In this document: one piece after another, positions 1 to 7,191 of the stretch | Position numbering within the stretch: the first letter of the stretch is position 1 | How the letters are laid out: the number at the start of each line of letters is the position of its first letter | DNA from: Oscillospiraceae bacterium | Lineage (GTDB): Bacteria; Bacillota; Clostridia; Oscillospirales; Acutalibacteraceae | DNA: 33,881 nucleotides | Direction of reading: 5' to 3' | NCBI GenBank assembly: GCA_012520505.1 | Contig: JAAYOC010000025.1 | Coordinates: forward strand, 1-33,881 | The notes under the pieces: generated by a model | Told to the model about the DNA's origin: nothing | Database searches by the model: none | Seen by the model: only the letters and a program-made list of their open reading frames with translations | Translations under genes and position numbers: made by a program

Positions 1-2
1 AA

Positions 3-563
3 ATGAAACTCAAAAGATTGTTAGCACTTATGTTGGCACTCATAATGGCACTTTCACTTGTAGCTTGTAAGAAGCCAGCTGTGCCGGCAGAACCAGATCA
101 ATCAAAGGCTCCGGTATCTGAACAGGAAAAACCAGCATCAGAAGCTCCTGAAGATGCTCCTGAAATTAAGGATGTTACCGGTAAGTTCGAAGTTGCGGAA
201 TTTAAGATAAAAGTAAACGGTAAAGAACTTAAAACTGCTGATTTCAAGGATTGTTCGGTTTACAAGATTGCTACTTCAGCGGTAAACAAAACAGGTACGG
301 TTAAAGAAGATACTTATAGCGGATATGCTATTAAGGATGTTCTTAAGGTTGCAGGAGCTCCGGATGCTACAAAAATTACAGTTAAAGCAAGTGACGGCTA
401 TGAAGTAGATTTTGAAATTACAGAAGAAAATGCTCCATATATTCTTCTTGCTTTCGAAAAGAATAAGGAAGTAGCAGAAGACGGCACACTTTGGGTAGCT
501 CCATGTCTTGAAAAGGTAACACAGAATTATTGTAAAAGTGTAGTTGAAATTATTGTTAAATAG
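3..563 (+). CDS. Lipoprotein with one sulfite-oxidase-fold (molybdopterin-domain-like) module
   Basis: This is a 186-residue exported lipoprotein. A short basic N-terminus and a hydrophobic stretch lead to the lipobox LVAC with lipidated Cys22. A Pro/Glu/Ala-rich linker runs to about residue 55. The remaining part (about 60-186) resembles a small version of the molybdopterin-binding fold of sulfite oxidase: a YSGYAIKDVLKVAG segment (the usual Y.G..L.DLL..AG), then VKASDGYEVDF, then a C-terminal strand ending VVEIIVK. No convincing cofactor-ligating cysteine is seen in the expected place, so it may be a structural or ligand-binding module and not an enzyme. It shares this module with the five-copy protein at 2965-5997. 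The start lies at the window edge, so its ribosome site is not visible. The lipoprotein call is firm; the fold is inferred from motif resemblance. Confidence 0.75.
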   Translation: MKLKRLLALMLALIMALSLVACKKPAVPAEPDQSKAPVSEQEKPASEAPEDAPEIKDVTGKFEVAEFKIKVNGKELKTADFKDCSVYKIATSAVNKTGTVKEDTYSGYAIKDVLKVAGAPDATKITVKASDGYEVDFEITEENAPYILLAFEKNKEVAEDGTLWVAPCLEKVTQNYCKSVVEIIVK

Positions 564-589
564 TTAGGATTGTTTAATTAAAACCATAT

Positions 590-611
590 GGGAGGACAAA
601 ATTGTCCTCCC
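590..611 (+). terminator. Perfect 22-nt inverted repeat after the first lipoprotein gene
   Basis: GGGAGGACAA and its reverse complement TTGTCCTCCC face each other across two A residues, 27 bases after the stop codon. The stem is GC-rich, but no clean T run follows on the plus strand (AAAAGGTC instead). It could be a weak terminator or an mRNA-stabilising hairpin separating the first lipoprotein from xdhC. Confidence 0.5.
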
Positions 612-706
612 AAAAGGTCTTTAAGAGAATTTTAATGTACATAAAATTTTAAGAATAAACGGAACTTTAAAAAGGTATTAACCCTTAAACATAAAGGAGA
701 ATCACA

Positions 707-1525
707 ATGAACATATTTGAAGAAATGGTAAAAGCTGAAAAGTCATTTAAATCGTATGCAATTGTAACTGTTATTAAAAATGATGACGGTGGAACAGCCA
801 TTCCAGGTAAAAAGATGATTCAATATGCTGACGGTCTTATTGTTGGCACTATTGGCGGTGGTGCTTTTGAATTTGAATGTATAAAGCAGATAGAAGGAAT
901 AATTGCAAAGGGCAAAGGTATTGAAATTATTACTGTAGAAGAAATAGATTTACTTGTGGAAGTTTTTGAACCTGCAACAACTGTTGTTGTGATAGGTGGC
1001 GGACATGTAGGTAATGCTTTACTTAAAACATTAAAACTTTTACCTTTTGCAACTATTCTTATAGATGATAGAGATGACGATTTTTTGAATGAGAGCATTG
1101 CTCTGGCAGATAGATATATAAAATGTGAGAGTTATGAAGAAGCCATTCTATCTGATGCTGTACCAAAAGGTGCATACTTTTTTTCGGGCGCACATAAACT
1201 TGATTACGATGCTTATGCCTTGAAGGGAGCACTTCAAAAGGAACCTGCGTATATCGGAATGTTAGGGAGCCAACAAAAGGTTCAAAAGATTTTTTCATAT
1301 CTTTTAGAAAGAGGTGTCCCGCAGGAAGATATAGATAAGATTTTTGCTCCGGTAGGTCTAGATATTGCTGATGGTTCACCAGCTGAAATTGCTTTTGCAA
1401 TTGTTTCAGAGATGTTGATGGTAAAAAATAGTGGGCAGGGAATTAATTGTAGAGATGTTAAGAATAAATTTGTTTCTAGCCGTAATTGTGGTGCAATAGC
1501 GAGACCAATTGAAGGGGATAGATAA
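707..1525 (+). CDS. xdhC: XdhC family molybdenum cofactor chaperone/insertion protein
   Basis: This 272-residue protein has the two-part XdhC architecture. The N-terminal XdhC/CoxI segment contains IGGGAFEFE. A Rossmann-type domain follows, with VVVIGGGHVGNALLKTL near residue 95 and a C-terminal APVGLDIADGSPAEIAFAI segment, which matches the family's PVGLDIG....PEEIA signature. XdhC proteins bind molybdenum cofactor, promote its sulfuration and hand it to xanthine-dehydrogenase-type hydroxylases. The start is supported by AAAGGAG seven bases before the ATG. The gene sits between lipoprotein genes, and no molybdenum hydroxylase gene lies in the window, so its client is presumably outside it or unusual. 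The sequence has Gly-Gly-Gly-Ala where many XdhC proteins have Gly-Gly-Cys, a variant common enough in the family that it does not weaken the call. Confidence 0.88.
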   Translation: MNIFEEMVKAEKSFKSYAIVTVIKNDDGGTAIPGKKMIQYADGLIVGTIGGGAFEFECIKQIEGIIAKGKGIEIITVEEIDLLVEVFEPATTVVVIGGGHVGNALLKTLKLLPFATILIDDRDDDFLNESIALADRYIKCESYEEAILSDAVPKGAYFFSGAHKLDYDAYALKGALQKEPAYIGMLGSQQKVQKIFSYLLERGVPQEDIDKIFAPVGLDIADGSPAEIAFAIVSEMLMVKNSGQGINCRDVKNKFVSSRNCGAIARPIEGDR

Positions 1526-1612
1526 TTTCAGGAACACTATTTTGCGGTTGTAGGAAAGAAATTTTGAGAAAATATAGAAGAAATATATGAGCATTAAATG
1601 GGGGATAAGAAA

Positions 1613-2335
1613 ATGAAAAAATTTATTTGTTTAGTTCTTAGTTTATGCTGTTTATTCTTGCTTTGTGCTTGTGGTAATGAGACGGATATGAGTGTTAACG
1701 TTAAGAATAATCTTAAAAAAATGCCTAAAGCTGAGGCAAACCTAGATTCAATGTTTGGTGTTGATAAAAACATTACAGTTGAGAACATTGATGAGTATCT
1801 GAATAGACCGGATACAGTTTATAGAGATATGAGAATGCTTTTTGATCCGGCAGATTATGCGGCAATCGGTGGTGATGCTGATTTATCGTTCTCAATTAAA
1901 GGTTTTAAAGTAGTTCCGTATCCATATATTGCAACCTTACAGACTCTTCCTGTTGAAGGAGCTTATACCGGTGAATGTCTTTTTACTGTTAAATGGAATG
2001 AAGACGGAACAGCAGGTGAAATTAAAGCAAACTATAAAGAGTCGATGCTGGCTCTTGAAGAACTTTTTCCAAAAGATAAAAATATAATCTTCACTTGTGG
2101 TGGTGGCGGATATTCCGGCATGATGAGAGCAATTCTTATTAAACTCGGTTGGGATGAGACAAAACTTTATAACATTGGTGGTTCTTGGGAATATAAGGGT
2201 GAAAATAGATTTGAAATTATTTCTTATCCTGAAGATGCAAAAGAAGATCCGGTAATGGCTACCTGGCGTGCAGATTATGCTTATATTGAATTTGCAAAAT
2301 TACATCCTGTAACGGATACAGAGGTGAGTAAATAA
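1613..2335 (+). CDS. Rhodanese-like lipoprotein
   Basis: The 240-residue product begins with a lipoprotein signal peptide ending LCAC (lipidated Cys20). I chose the ATG at 1613 because GGGGG at 1600-1604 is correctly placed for it. The upstream in-frame ATG at 1598 has no ribosome site and would put charged residues before the signal. The mature part looks like a rhodanese (sulfurtransferase) domain. It has VYRDMRMLFDPADY, like the DvR...EY motif, and IIFTCGGGGYSG at Cys162 in the position of the active-site loop. LIKLGWDETKLYNIGGSWEYKG then matches the closing helix and strand. The usual C-R-x-G-x-R loop is C-G-G-G-G-Y here: the Cys is kept but both arginines are lost, so classical thiosulfate sulfurtransfer is doubtful. 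The stop codon overlaps the next start as TAATG, implying translational coupling. Confidence 0.7.
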   Translation: MKKFICLVLSLCCLFLLCACGNETDMSVNVKNNLKKMPKAEANLDSMFGVDKNITVENIDEYLNRPDTVYRDMRMLFDPADYAAIGGDADLSFSIKGFKVVPYPYIATLQTLPVEGAYTGECLFTVKWNEDGTAGEIKANYKESMLALEELFPKDKNIIFTCGGGGYSGMMRAILIKLGWDETKLYNIGGSWEYKGENRFEIISYPEDAKEDPVMATWRADYAYIEFAKLHPVTDTEVSK

Positions 2336-2937
2336 TGAAAAGGAAGTTAAATCAATTATTTATAGTTGTTTTACTTGCTTTATCAATCATTCTTTTTTGT
2401 GCTTGTTCAGAAATGAATAGTTCTTCTAAGAAAGAAGTAAAAAATCCTTATGATATGTTTCATTTCACACATTTTGCCTCCGGTGGCACTCCGGAAGAAG
2501 AAACTGCGGTAATTCTTTTTGAAAATGCAAATTCGACTTTTACTTCGTATCAGGTAGCTTTTGTTTCATGTACTTGCAGAGATCCTTCTGTAAACTATTT
2601 TTCAGTTATGTATATTGAACTTCTTAATACAAAAGATACCCCTGAGCAGGCTTCAATTAGAGCAATTAGTTTTAACAACAATCAAGGCCTTTGGGGTGAT
2701 AGTAATCCAACTTACGGAACAACTGGTTATACTCCAGAATATTTTGATGAGAATTTTATTCAGCCACTTGTAGGAAAAACAAAAGCAGATTTTGACGCTT
2801 GGGGTGGTTATAAAACACAGGTTAAGGGAATTGATGTGGATGCCGTATCATCTGCTTCTGTTTCAACAAGCAATATTACATCATGTATCAAAGCTCTGTT
2901 TGAATATCATGTTGATAAATATTACTCGGAAAAGTAA
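2335..2937 (+). CDS. Lipoprotein, possibly FMN-binding-domain-like
   Basis: This 200-residue lipoprotein has a signal peptide ending FCAC (lipidated Cys24). The ATG shares its A with the previous stop codon, and GAGGTGAG at 2321-2328 is the ribosome site. Near the C-terminus, residues 169-178 read DAVSSASVST, followed by an amphipathic helix. This resembles the D-x-x-(S/T)-G-A-T-x-(S/T) motif of FMN-binding domains (RnfG/NqrC type), where ApbE attaches FMN to the Thr. Here Gly is replaced by Ser and the acceptor Thr by Ser, so covalent flavin is uncertain. A Cys-Thr-Cys-Arg-Asp segment at 79-83 is also distinctive. I do not recognise the rest. The position between the rhodanese-like lipoprotein and the giant multidomain lipoprotein suggests a shared surface role. 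Confidence 0.6.
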   Translation: MKRKLNQLFIVVLLALSIILFCACSEMNSSSKKEVKNPYDMFHFTHFASGGTPEEETAVILFENANSTFTSYQVAFVSCTCRDPSVNYFSVMYIELLNTKDTPEQASIRAISFNNNQGLWGDSNPTYGTTGYTPEYFDENFIQPLVGKTKADFDAWGGYKTQVKGIDVDAVSSASVSTSNITSCIKALFEYHVDKYYSEK

Positions 2938-2964
2938 GAATATAAAAAATAAGGAGGATGTAAA

Positions 2965-5900
2965 ATGAAAAATTTAAGAATTTCAAAAATTCTTGCAATC
3001 GTCCTTATCACTGTTTTAGGTTTATTTGTACTTACAGCTTGCAGCTATGATGTGCAACTTTTTGGAGATGTTGATTTTGAAAAATCACCATTCAAGCATA
3101 TAACAAACGGTGGTAAAGGCGGAGAAGAACCCTATAATATCAGTGCTATTACAGGTGCAACGTTGACGGTTGAAGGTCCTGCAATTAAAAACTCAGTACC
3201 ACTATCAACAAAGGAACTTGAAAACCAAAATGAAGGCCTTGTTCGTGGCTTTTATAAAGACAAAGCAGGAAAAGCTGTTTATGAAGGTCTTGATGTTTAC
3301 TATCTTCTTAATAACATGTCCGAAGGAGATAATGGCATAATTCTTACAGATACCGCTTATAAGGTAATTTTCAAGAATGATAATCGTGAAACCATTGCTG
3401 AACTTACTATTGAAGATATCAAAAAGGCACACAATGAAAAACAACCGGTTATTATTGCTTATGGTGTAGCAAATAAAGACCAGTCGTTGGTTGCTCCTTT
3501 TGTATTCTCGGGAGCAAACAAAGGCGAGCATACAATAGGTTACGTTAAAGAACTAAACAACGAAGACGGTTGTTTAAAACTTGTTTATAACTATACAAAG
3601 TATGGAAAAAATAAGCAGTATAAGAAATTTGATAACTGTGCATATATTTATGTAGTAGAAGAATCAGCACCAGGCTTTAAACATTCAAAAACTAGTGGAG
3701 AAGCTTATGCAAATCCTAATATTGCAAACTATGTTATTTCAATCTCAGGAAAGTCCATAGGTTACGAACTCAACTTTACAGTTGAAGAGTTAGAAGCACT
3801 AGTTGAATATGACAAAAAAGGAAATATTAAAGAGGGCGGTCTTGGATATAGAGAACATTACAGCCTTGCTAACAATACATATTGGTACGTGAATGAATAT
3901 GAGGGACTTGACCTTTATAAACTGCTTAGATATGTTGGAATGCCCTCGGCTGAAGAGTTTGGGGAAGATGCGAAAGATACTTATGTAACTTTTTATGCAG
4001 CTGATGGGTTTACATCGGCAGAGAAGTTTAACATTGAAACTCTTGCAAGCCCTGAAAATTTCGGATTTTATCAGAAAAATTCAGCAGATTTTGATGATGG
4101 CACGTATGTGTCAACTAATGCTGATTTAGTGGATACAGGATATCCAATATTGCTTGCTTATGGTGTAAATAGCTATCCTTATACCATTAAACCTTCTGAC
4201 CCGGGATACATTTCAGGCATTTCCAATAACGGTGGCCCAATGCGAGTTATTTTTGGTAAGGCAGAGTACGGACATGCGAATGGTTCTAATCAGATTCAGT
4301 ATCTTTCAGATATTGCAATAGGTCCAAAATATGCGTATTCAACTCACGCTTATACTCCGGTTAAAGAGCAAAAAGACCTTGCAGATAACGAGCTTAAAGT
4401 TATTGTAAACAACGTTGATGGTTCAGTTTTAATTAACGAAAATTATACTGTAGCTGATATTGAAGATGTTCTCTACGGTGAAGATGTTTCATCAAATCAG
4501 ATTAAAGCTGCAAAGATAAAAGGTGTATACGAAGCAAAGAAGGGAAAAGGTTATAAGAGCGATGTATACGAAGGCATAAACCTTGAATATTTCTTACAAG
4601 AAATAATTGGTATTCCTGGAACAAACGGAACTGTTGTGTTCTCTGATGGAAAAAATAAACTTGAAATTGAACTTACTGATCTTTTTACTGGTGGATTTAA
4701 TGCAGAAAAGGGTATTTCCGATCAGAAGGCAATGATTGCTTTTGCGAAGAACGGTTCACCTTTAGTTCCGGATGAGAAGAGCAAGGGTTATGTTGATAAA
4801 ATTATTCTAAATCCTCTAATAGAATCTAATCCTGCAACATACGAAGTGGATAACTCAGGTGGTCCTCTTGCAATAATTATTCCTTCAACTAGCCTTAAAA
4901 AGTCTGATGCTAAGTCAGTAATGAATGTAACATCCATTACTGTAAACGTAGAGCCGGACCAATATGCTCACCTTGAGGGTGAGGCGGCAAAACTTGCTTC
5001 AAATACAATCAAGTTTTATGGCGAAGGTGTAAATGCGGCGAAGACTTATAAGGTTTCTGATATTGAAGGTATGCAGAAAATGGCAGAAACTTTAGACTTT
5101 GACATTCTTACAAAGAAAGGCATGTCAAAAGAACGCTATAGAGGTATAGGCATCTATGACCTTCTTCTTGATGTAGGTCTTCGTTACAATGCACATGAAG
5201 TAATTGTTCATTCAAGCGATGGATCTAAACAAACTTTCCCACTTGGTGACCTTCGTGGCGATGAAAAGGGTAAAGCACTCTTAGCTTTTGGTCAGGGAGA
5301 TGTTAAGAAAGCTATAAAAATTGGAGCACCTCTCAATAAAAACACCGGTGGACCACTTAAACTTGTAGTACCTCAAAAGGATAAGAATGATCTTAACGGT
5401 CAACGTTGTATCAAAGATGTTGTAGCTGTTGAAGTTACAGCAATAGAAATAAAGAGTTGGGCACACCTCGGACGTGATGTTTATGCTGAGTTCCTCGATT
5501 ATGAGTTTGAATTAGTTGTTAAGAACGATAAGCAAGAGGTTAAAAAGACAATTAAACTCAAAGACCTCGAAGCTATGACAGATTTAGTTGAGCGTACAAA
5601 TTACTCTGTTCTTGAAATAGGTACCTGTGAAGGAATTAACCTTTGGGGACTTATAATGCACTATGCAGCAGATGTGCCTGGTATTAAAGACCCGGTTTCT
5701 GTAACAGCTTATGCTTCAGACAACTACTCAAAGGATTATCTTTCAATCTTTGGTATGGATGCCCTTAAGAACGGTGTGGTAGATGGTGATGGTAATAGAA
5801 AACCAATTATAATTTGTTATGCTATCAACGGTTATCCTTTGGTGGAAAAAGAAGACCATGAGGGTTACACAGGTTTAGTTAAAAATGCATATGGTCCGCT

Positions 5901-5997
5901 TCGTTTTATTACTGAAACAAACCAGGGTGCAGCTATTAAATATGCTAAAAAGGTAGTTGTAACAGTTAAAGGTTCAGATGAAATTAAGCTTAAATAA
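2965..5997 (+). CDS. Giant lipoprotein: flavinylation-like motif plus five tandem sulfite-oxidase-fold modules
   Basis: This 1010-residue exported protein follows the ribosome site AAGGAGG. Its signal peptide ends LTAC (lipidated Cys26). Residues 60-68 read SAITGATLT, a near-consensus FMN-transfer motif with Thr66 as the candidate acceptor. Five modules of roughly 165-220 residues follow. Each has a Y-x-G-(I/L)-(D/N)-L..LL-type helix near residues 105, 312, 535, 724 and 888. Modules 2-4 also have the GGP(L/M)-(R/K/A)-x-(I/V)-(I/V) segment, and module 5 has YGPLRFI. This segment is typical of the sulfite oxidase molybdopterin-binding fold (GGPLRLVVP). Only module 5 has a Cys (GTCEGINLW) near the helix. 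No second redox domain, haem motif or cell-wall anchor is seen. It is probably a surface-exposed scaffold or cofactor/ligand-binding protein; the function is unknown. Confidence 0.72.
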   Translation: MKNLRISKILAIVLITVLGLFVLTACSYDVQLFGDVDFEKSPFKHITNGGKGGEEPYNISAITGATLTVEGPAIKNSVPLSTKELENQNEGLVRGFYKDKAGKAVYEGLDVYYLLNNMSEGDNGIILTDTAYKVIFKNDNRETIAELTIEDIKKAHNEKQPVIIAYGVANKDQSLVAPFVFSGANKGEHTIGYVKELNNEDGCLKLVYNYTKYGKNKQYKKFDNCAYIYVVEESAPGFKHSKTSGEAYANPNIANYVISISGKSIGYELNFTVEELEALVEYDKKGNIKEGGLGYREHYSLANNTYWYVNEYEGLDLYKLLRYVGMPSAEEFGEDAKDTYVTFYAADGFTSAEKFNIETLASPENFGFYQKNSADFDDGTYVSTNADLVDTGYPILLAYGVNSYPYTIKPSDPGYISGISNNGGPMRVIFGKAEYGHANGSNQIQYLSDIAIGPKYAYSTHAYTPVKEQKDLADNELKVIVNNVDGSVLINENYTVADIEDVLYGEDVSSNQIKAAKIKGVYEAKKGKGYKSDVYEGINLEYFLQEIIGIPGTNGTVVFSDGKNKLEIELTDLFTGGFNAEKGISDQKAMIAFAKNGSPLVPDEKSKGYVDKIILNPLIESNPATYEVDNSGGPLAIIIPSTSLKKSDAKSVMNVTSITVNVEPDQYAHLEGEAAKLASNTIKFYGEGVNAAKTYKVSDIEGMQKMAETLDFDILTKKGMSKERYRGIGIYDLLLDVGLRYNAHEVIVHSSDGSKQTFPLGDLRGDEKGKALLAFGQGDVKKAIKIGAPLNKNTGGPLKLVVPQKDKNDLNGQRCIKDVVAVEVTAIEIKSWAHLGRDVYAEFLDYEFELVVKNDKQEVKKTIKLKDLEAMTDLVERTNYSVLEIGTCEGINLWGLIMHYAADVPGIKDPVSVTAYASDNYSKDYLSIFGMDALKNGVVDGDGNRKPIIICYAINGYPLVEKEDHEGYTGLVKNAYGPLRFITETNQGAAIKYAKKVVVTVKGSDEIKLK

Positions 5998-6038
5998 CTA
6001 AACTTAGTTGATTAAACTTAATAGGGGGCATTTATGTT

Positions 6039-6365
6039 ATGGAGAAAAATTATGATATTTTGACGCAAGAACACAAAAATAATATATGCATCTATTTGTC
6101 TTATTTACCATTTATTGGATTAGTGGTGTCTGCATTTTCATCGGTTTATACGTTTTTGACAGATAAACTATGGTCTTGGGAACTGTTGATCTATAATCTG
6201 ATTCCAGTTTTAGGTAATACCATAATTTTTTTAATTGTAGCTTTGCTATTAAAAAACAAGGTTAAAATTAGACCTAAGTTTTTTAAAGGAATTTTAAAGT
6301 ATATAACCTTGCTTGCAGTCATTATATTTGTTGTTTTTCAAGTTTTAACTTTTCAAAGCAAATAA
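6039..6365 (+). CDS. Small three-helix membrane protein of unknown function
   Basis: This is a 108-residue hydrophobic protein with three likely membrane segments, at about residues 17-39, 47-70 and 86-105, separated by short basic loops. The start is the ATG at 6039, with AGGGGG at 6023-6028 as ribosome site. A nearer ATG at 6034 is out of frame. It lies 41 bases after the giant lipoprotein and before a strong terminator, so it may be the last gene of that transcript. No family recognised. Confidence 0.7.
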   Translation: MEKNYDILTQEHKNNICIYLSYLPFIGLVVSAFSSVYTFLTDKLWSWELLIYNLIPVLGNTIIFLIVALLLKNKVKIRPKFFKGILKYITLLAVIIFVVFQVLTFQSK

Positions 6366-6450
6366 AAGCGAAAGTGTTTTTGTTGAATGTAATAAATATT
6401 ATTGCCTTTTACAATGGTGTCAGTAGAAATATTTGTAAAAGTTAATTAGT

Positions 6451-6486
6451 AAAATGCGAAGCGGTTTTCTGCTTCGCATTTTTTAT
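6451..6486 (+). terminator. Rho-independent terminator
   Basis: AATGCGAAGC pairs with GCTTCGCATT across the eight-base loop GGTTTTCT. The downstream arm runs directly into a T run. This is a clear intrinsic terminator closing the lipoprotein/membrane-protein block before the molybdenum cofactor genes. Confidence 0.9.
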
Positions 6487-6581
6487 GTGTGTATACAGGT
6501 TAATATAAAATTAGCAGCTTTGTTTTTTTGCAAGTGCTAAAGTCACTGTTATTTATCTTGCTTTATTTTAAAATATCAATA

Positions 6582-6590
6582 TGGTAAAAT
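6582..6590 (+). promoter_or_regulatory. Possible extended -10 promoter upstream of moaE
   Basis: In the 316-base gap between the small membrane gene and moaE the sequence TGGTAAAAT fits an extended -10 element (TG-N-TAAAAT). The nearest -35-like hexamer, TTGCTT at 6558-6563, is spaced 21 bases away, which is too far, so recognition would depend on the extended -10. Apart from this and the terminator I see nothing in the gap. No fold resembling a molybdenum cofactor riboswitch was recognised by eye. Confidence 0.4.
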
Positions 6591-6681
6591 TGTATAGTCA
6601 TTGAAAGTAACGAAGCATAAACTTTATATTAAATTTTGGATAAGTAAATTACTGTGGTATACAGGTATAAGGAGGTGCGGT

Positions 6682-7062
6682 ATGGTAGATTTAAATGCTT
6701 GGCTGAAAGAAGCGAAGGCTGATGCGTCAGCGACAAAATGTGGTATGTATTTGACGCATAACGGAGTTGTGCGTGAAACAGCCAGAGCAAAGGTACATGA
6801 TGGAAACAAAAATACCGCACCGATTAAGGGAATGAAGTTCTCCTACGATGAGAAGCTGGTAAAAAAAGCCATAGAAGAAACTTATAAGTTTGAAGGAATA
6901 TATTACATAAAGACTTGGCTTGCTTCAGGCGAACTAAAGGTTGGAGACGACATAATGTTTGTGATGATAGGCGGAGATATTAGACCGCATGTTGTGGATG
7001 CATTACAATTTTTAGTTTCTAAAATTAAGAATGAATGTGTAAAAGAAGAGGAAATTTATTAA
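6682..7062 (+). CDS. moaE: MoaE-like molybdopterin synthase large subunit
   Basis: This 126-residue protein resembles MoaE, which with MoaD converts cyclic pyranopterin monophosphate to molybdopterin by inserting two sulfurs. Recognisable features are the N-terminal strand with GVVRETARAKV (family G.VR), YYIKTWLASGELKVGDD (the ...HR.G.L..GD segment, here without His-Arg) and a C-terminal helix ending in the charged CVKEEEIY, matching the family's lysine-containing tail. I chose the ATG at 6682 because GGAGG lies just before it. The longer reading frame from 6601 has no ribosome site and a non-family extension. No moaD is adjacent; the only candidate is at 22425. The divergence suggests a clostridial subfamily. 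Confidence 0.75.
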   Translation: MVDLNAWLKEAKADASATKCGMYLTHNGVVRETARAKVHDGNKNTAPIKGMKFSYDEKLVKKAIEETYKFEGIYYIKTWLASGELKVGDDIMFVMIGGDIRPHVVDALQFLVSKIKNECVKEEEIY

Positions 7063-7191
7063 AATTTGATTTAATTTTTAGGTAGAATTGCAAAGAATAA
7101 AAATTGTGAAATGCAAAATTTCGAAAGATTAATATATAGTGTGAAGGGCTGTAAATTGTTAAAAGTACTTATGAGCGATTGAGGGTTTGTT

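Noticed and set aside
6601-6681. N-terminal extension of moaE from an upstream ATG
   Set aside because: No ribosome site at 6601, the extension has no family resemblance, and a strong AGGAGG lies just before 6682.
6487-6681. Molybdenum cofactor riboswitch upstream of moaE
   Set aside because: The leader is AT-rich and I could not find the GC-rich paired elements expected; a covariance-model search would settle it.
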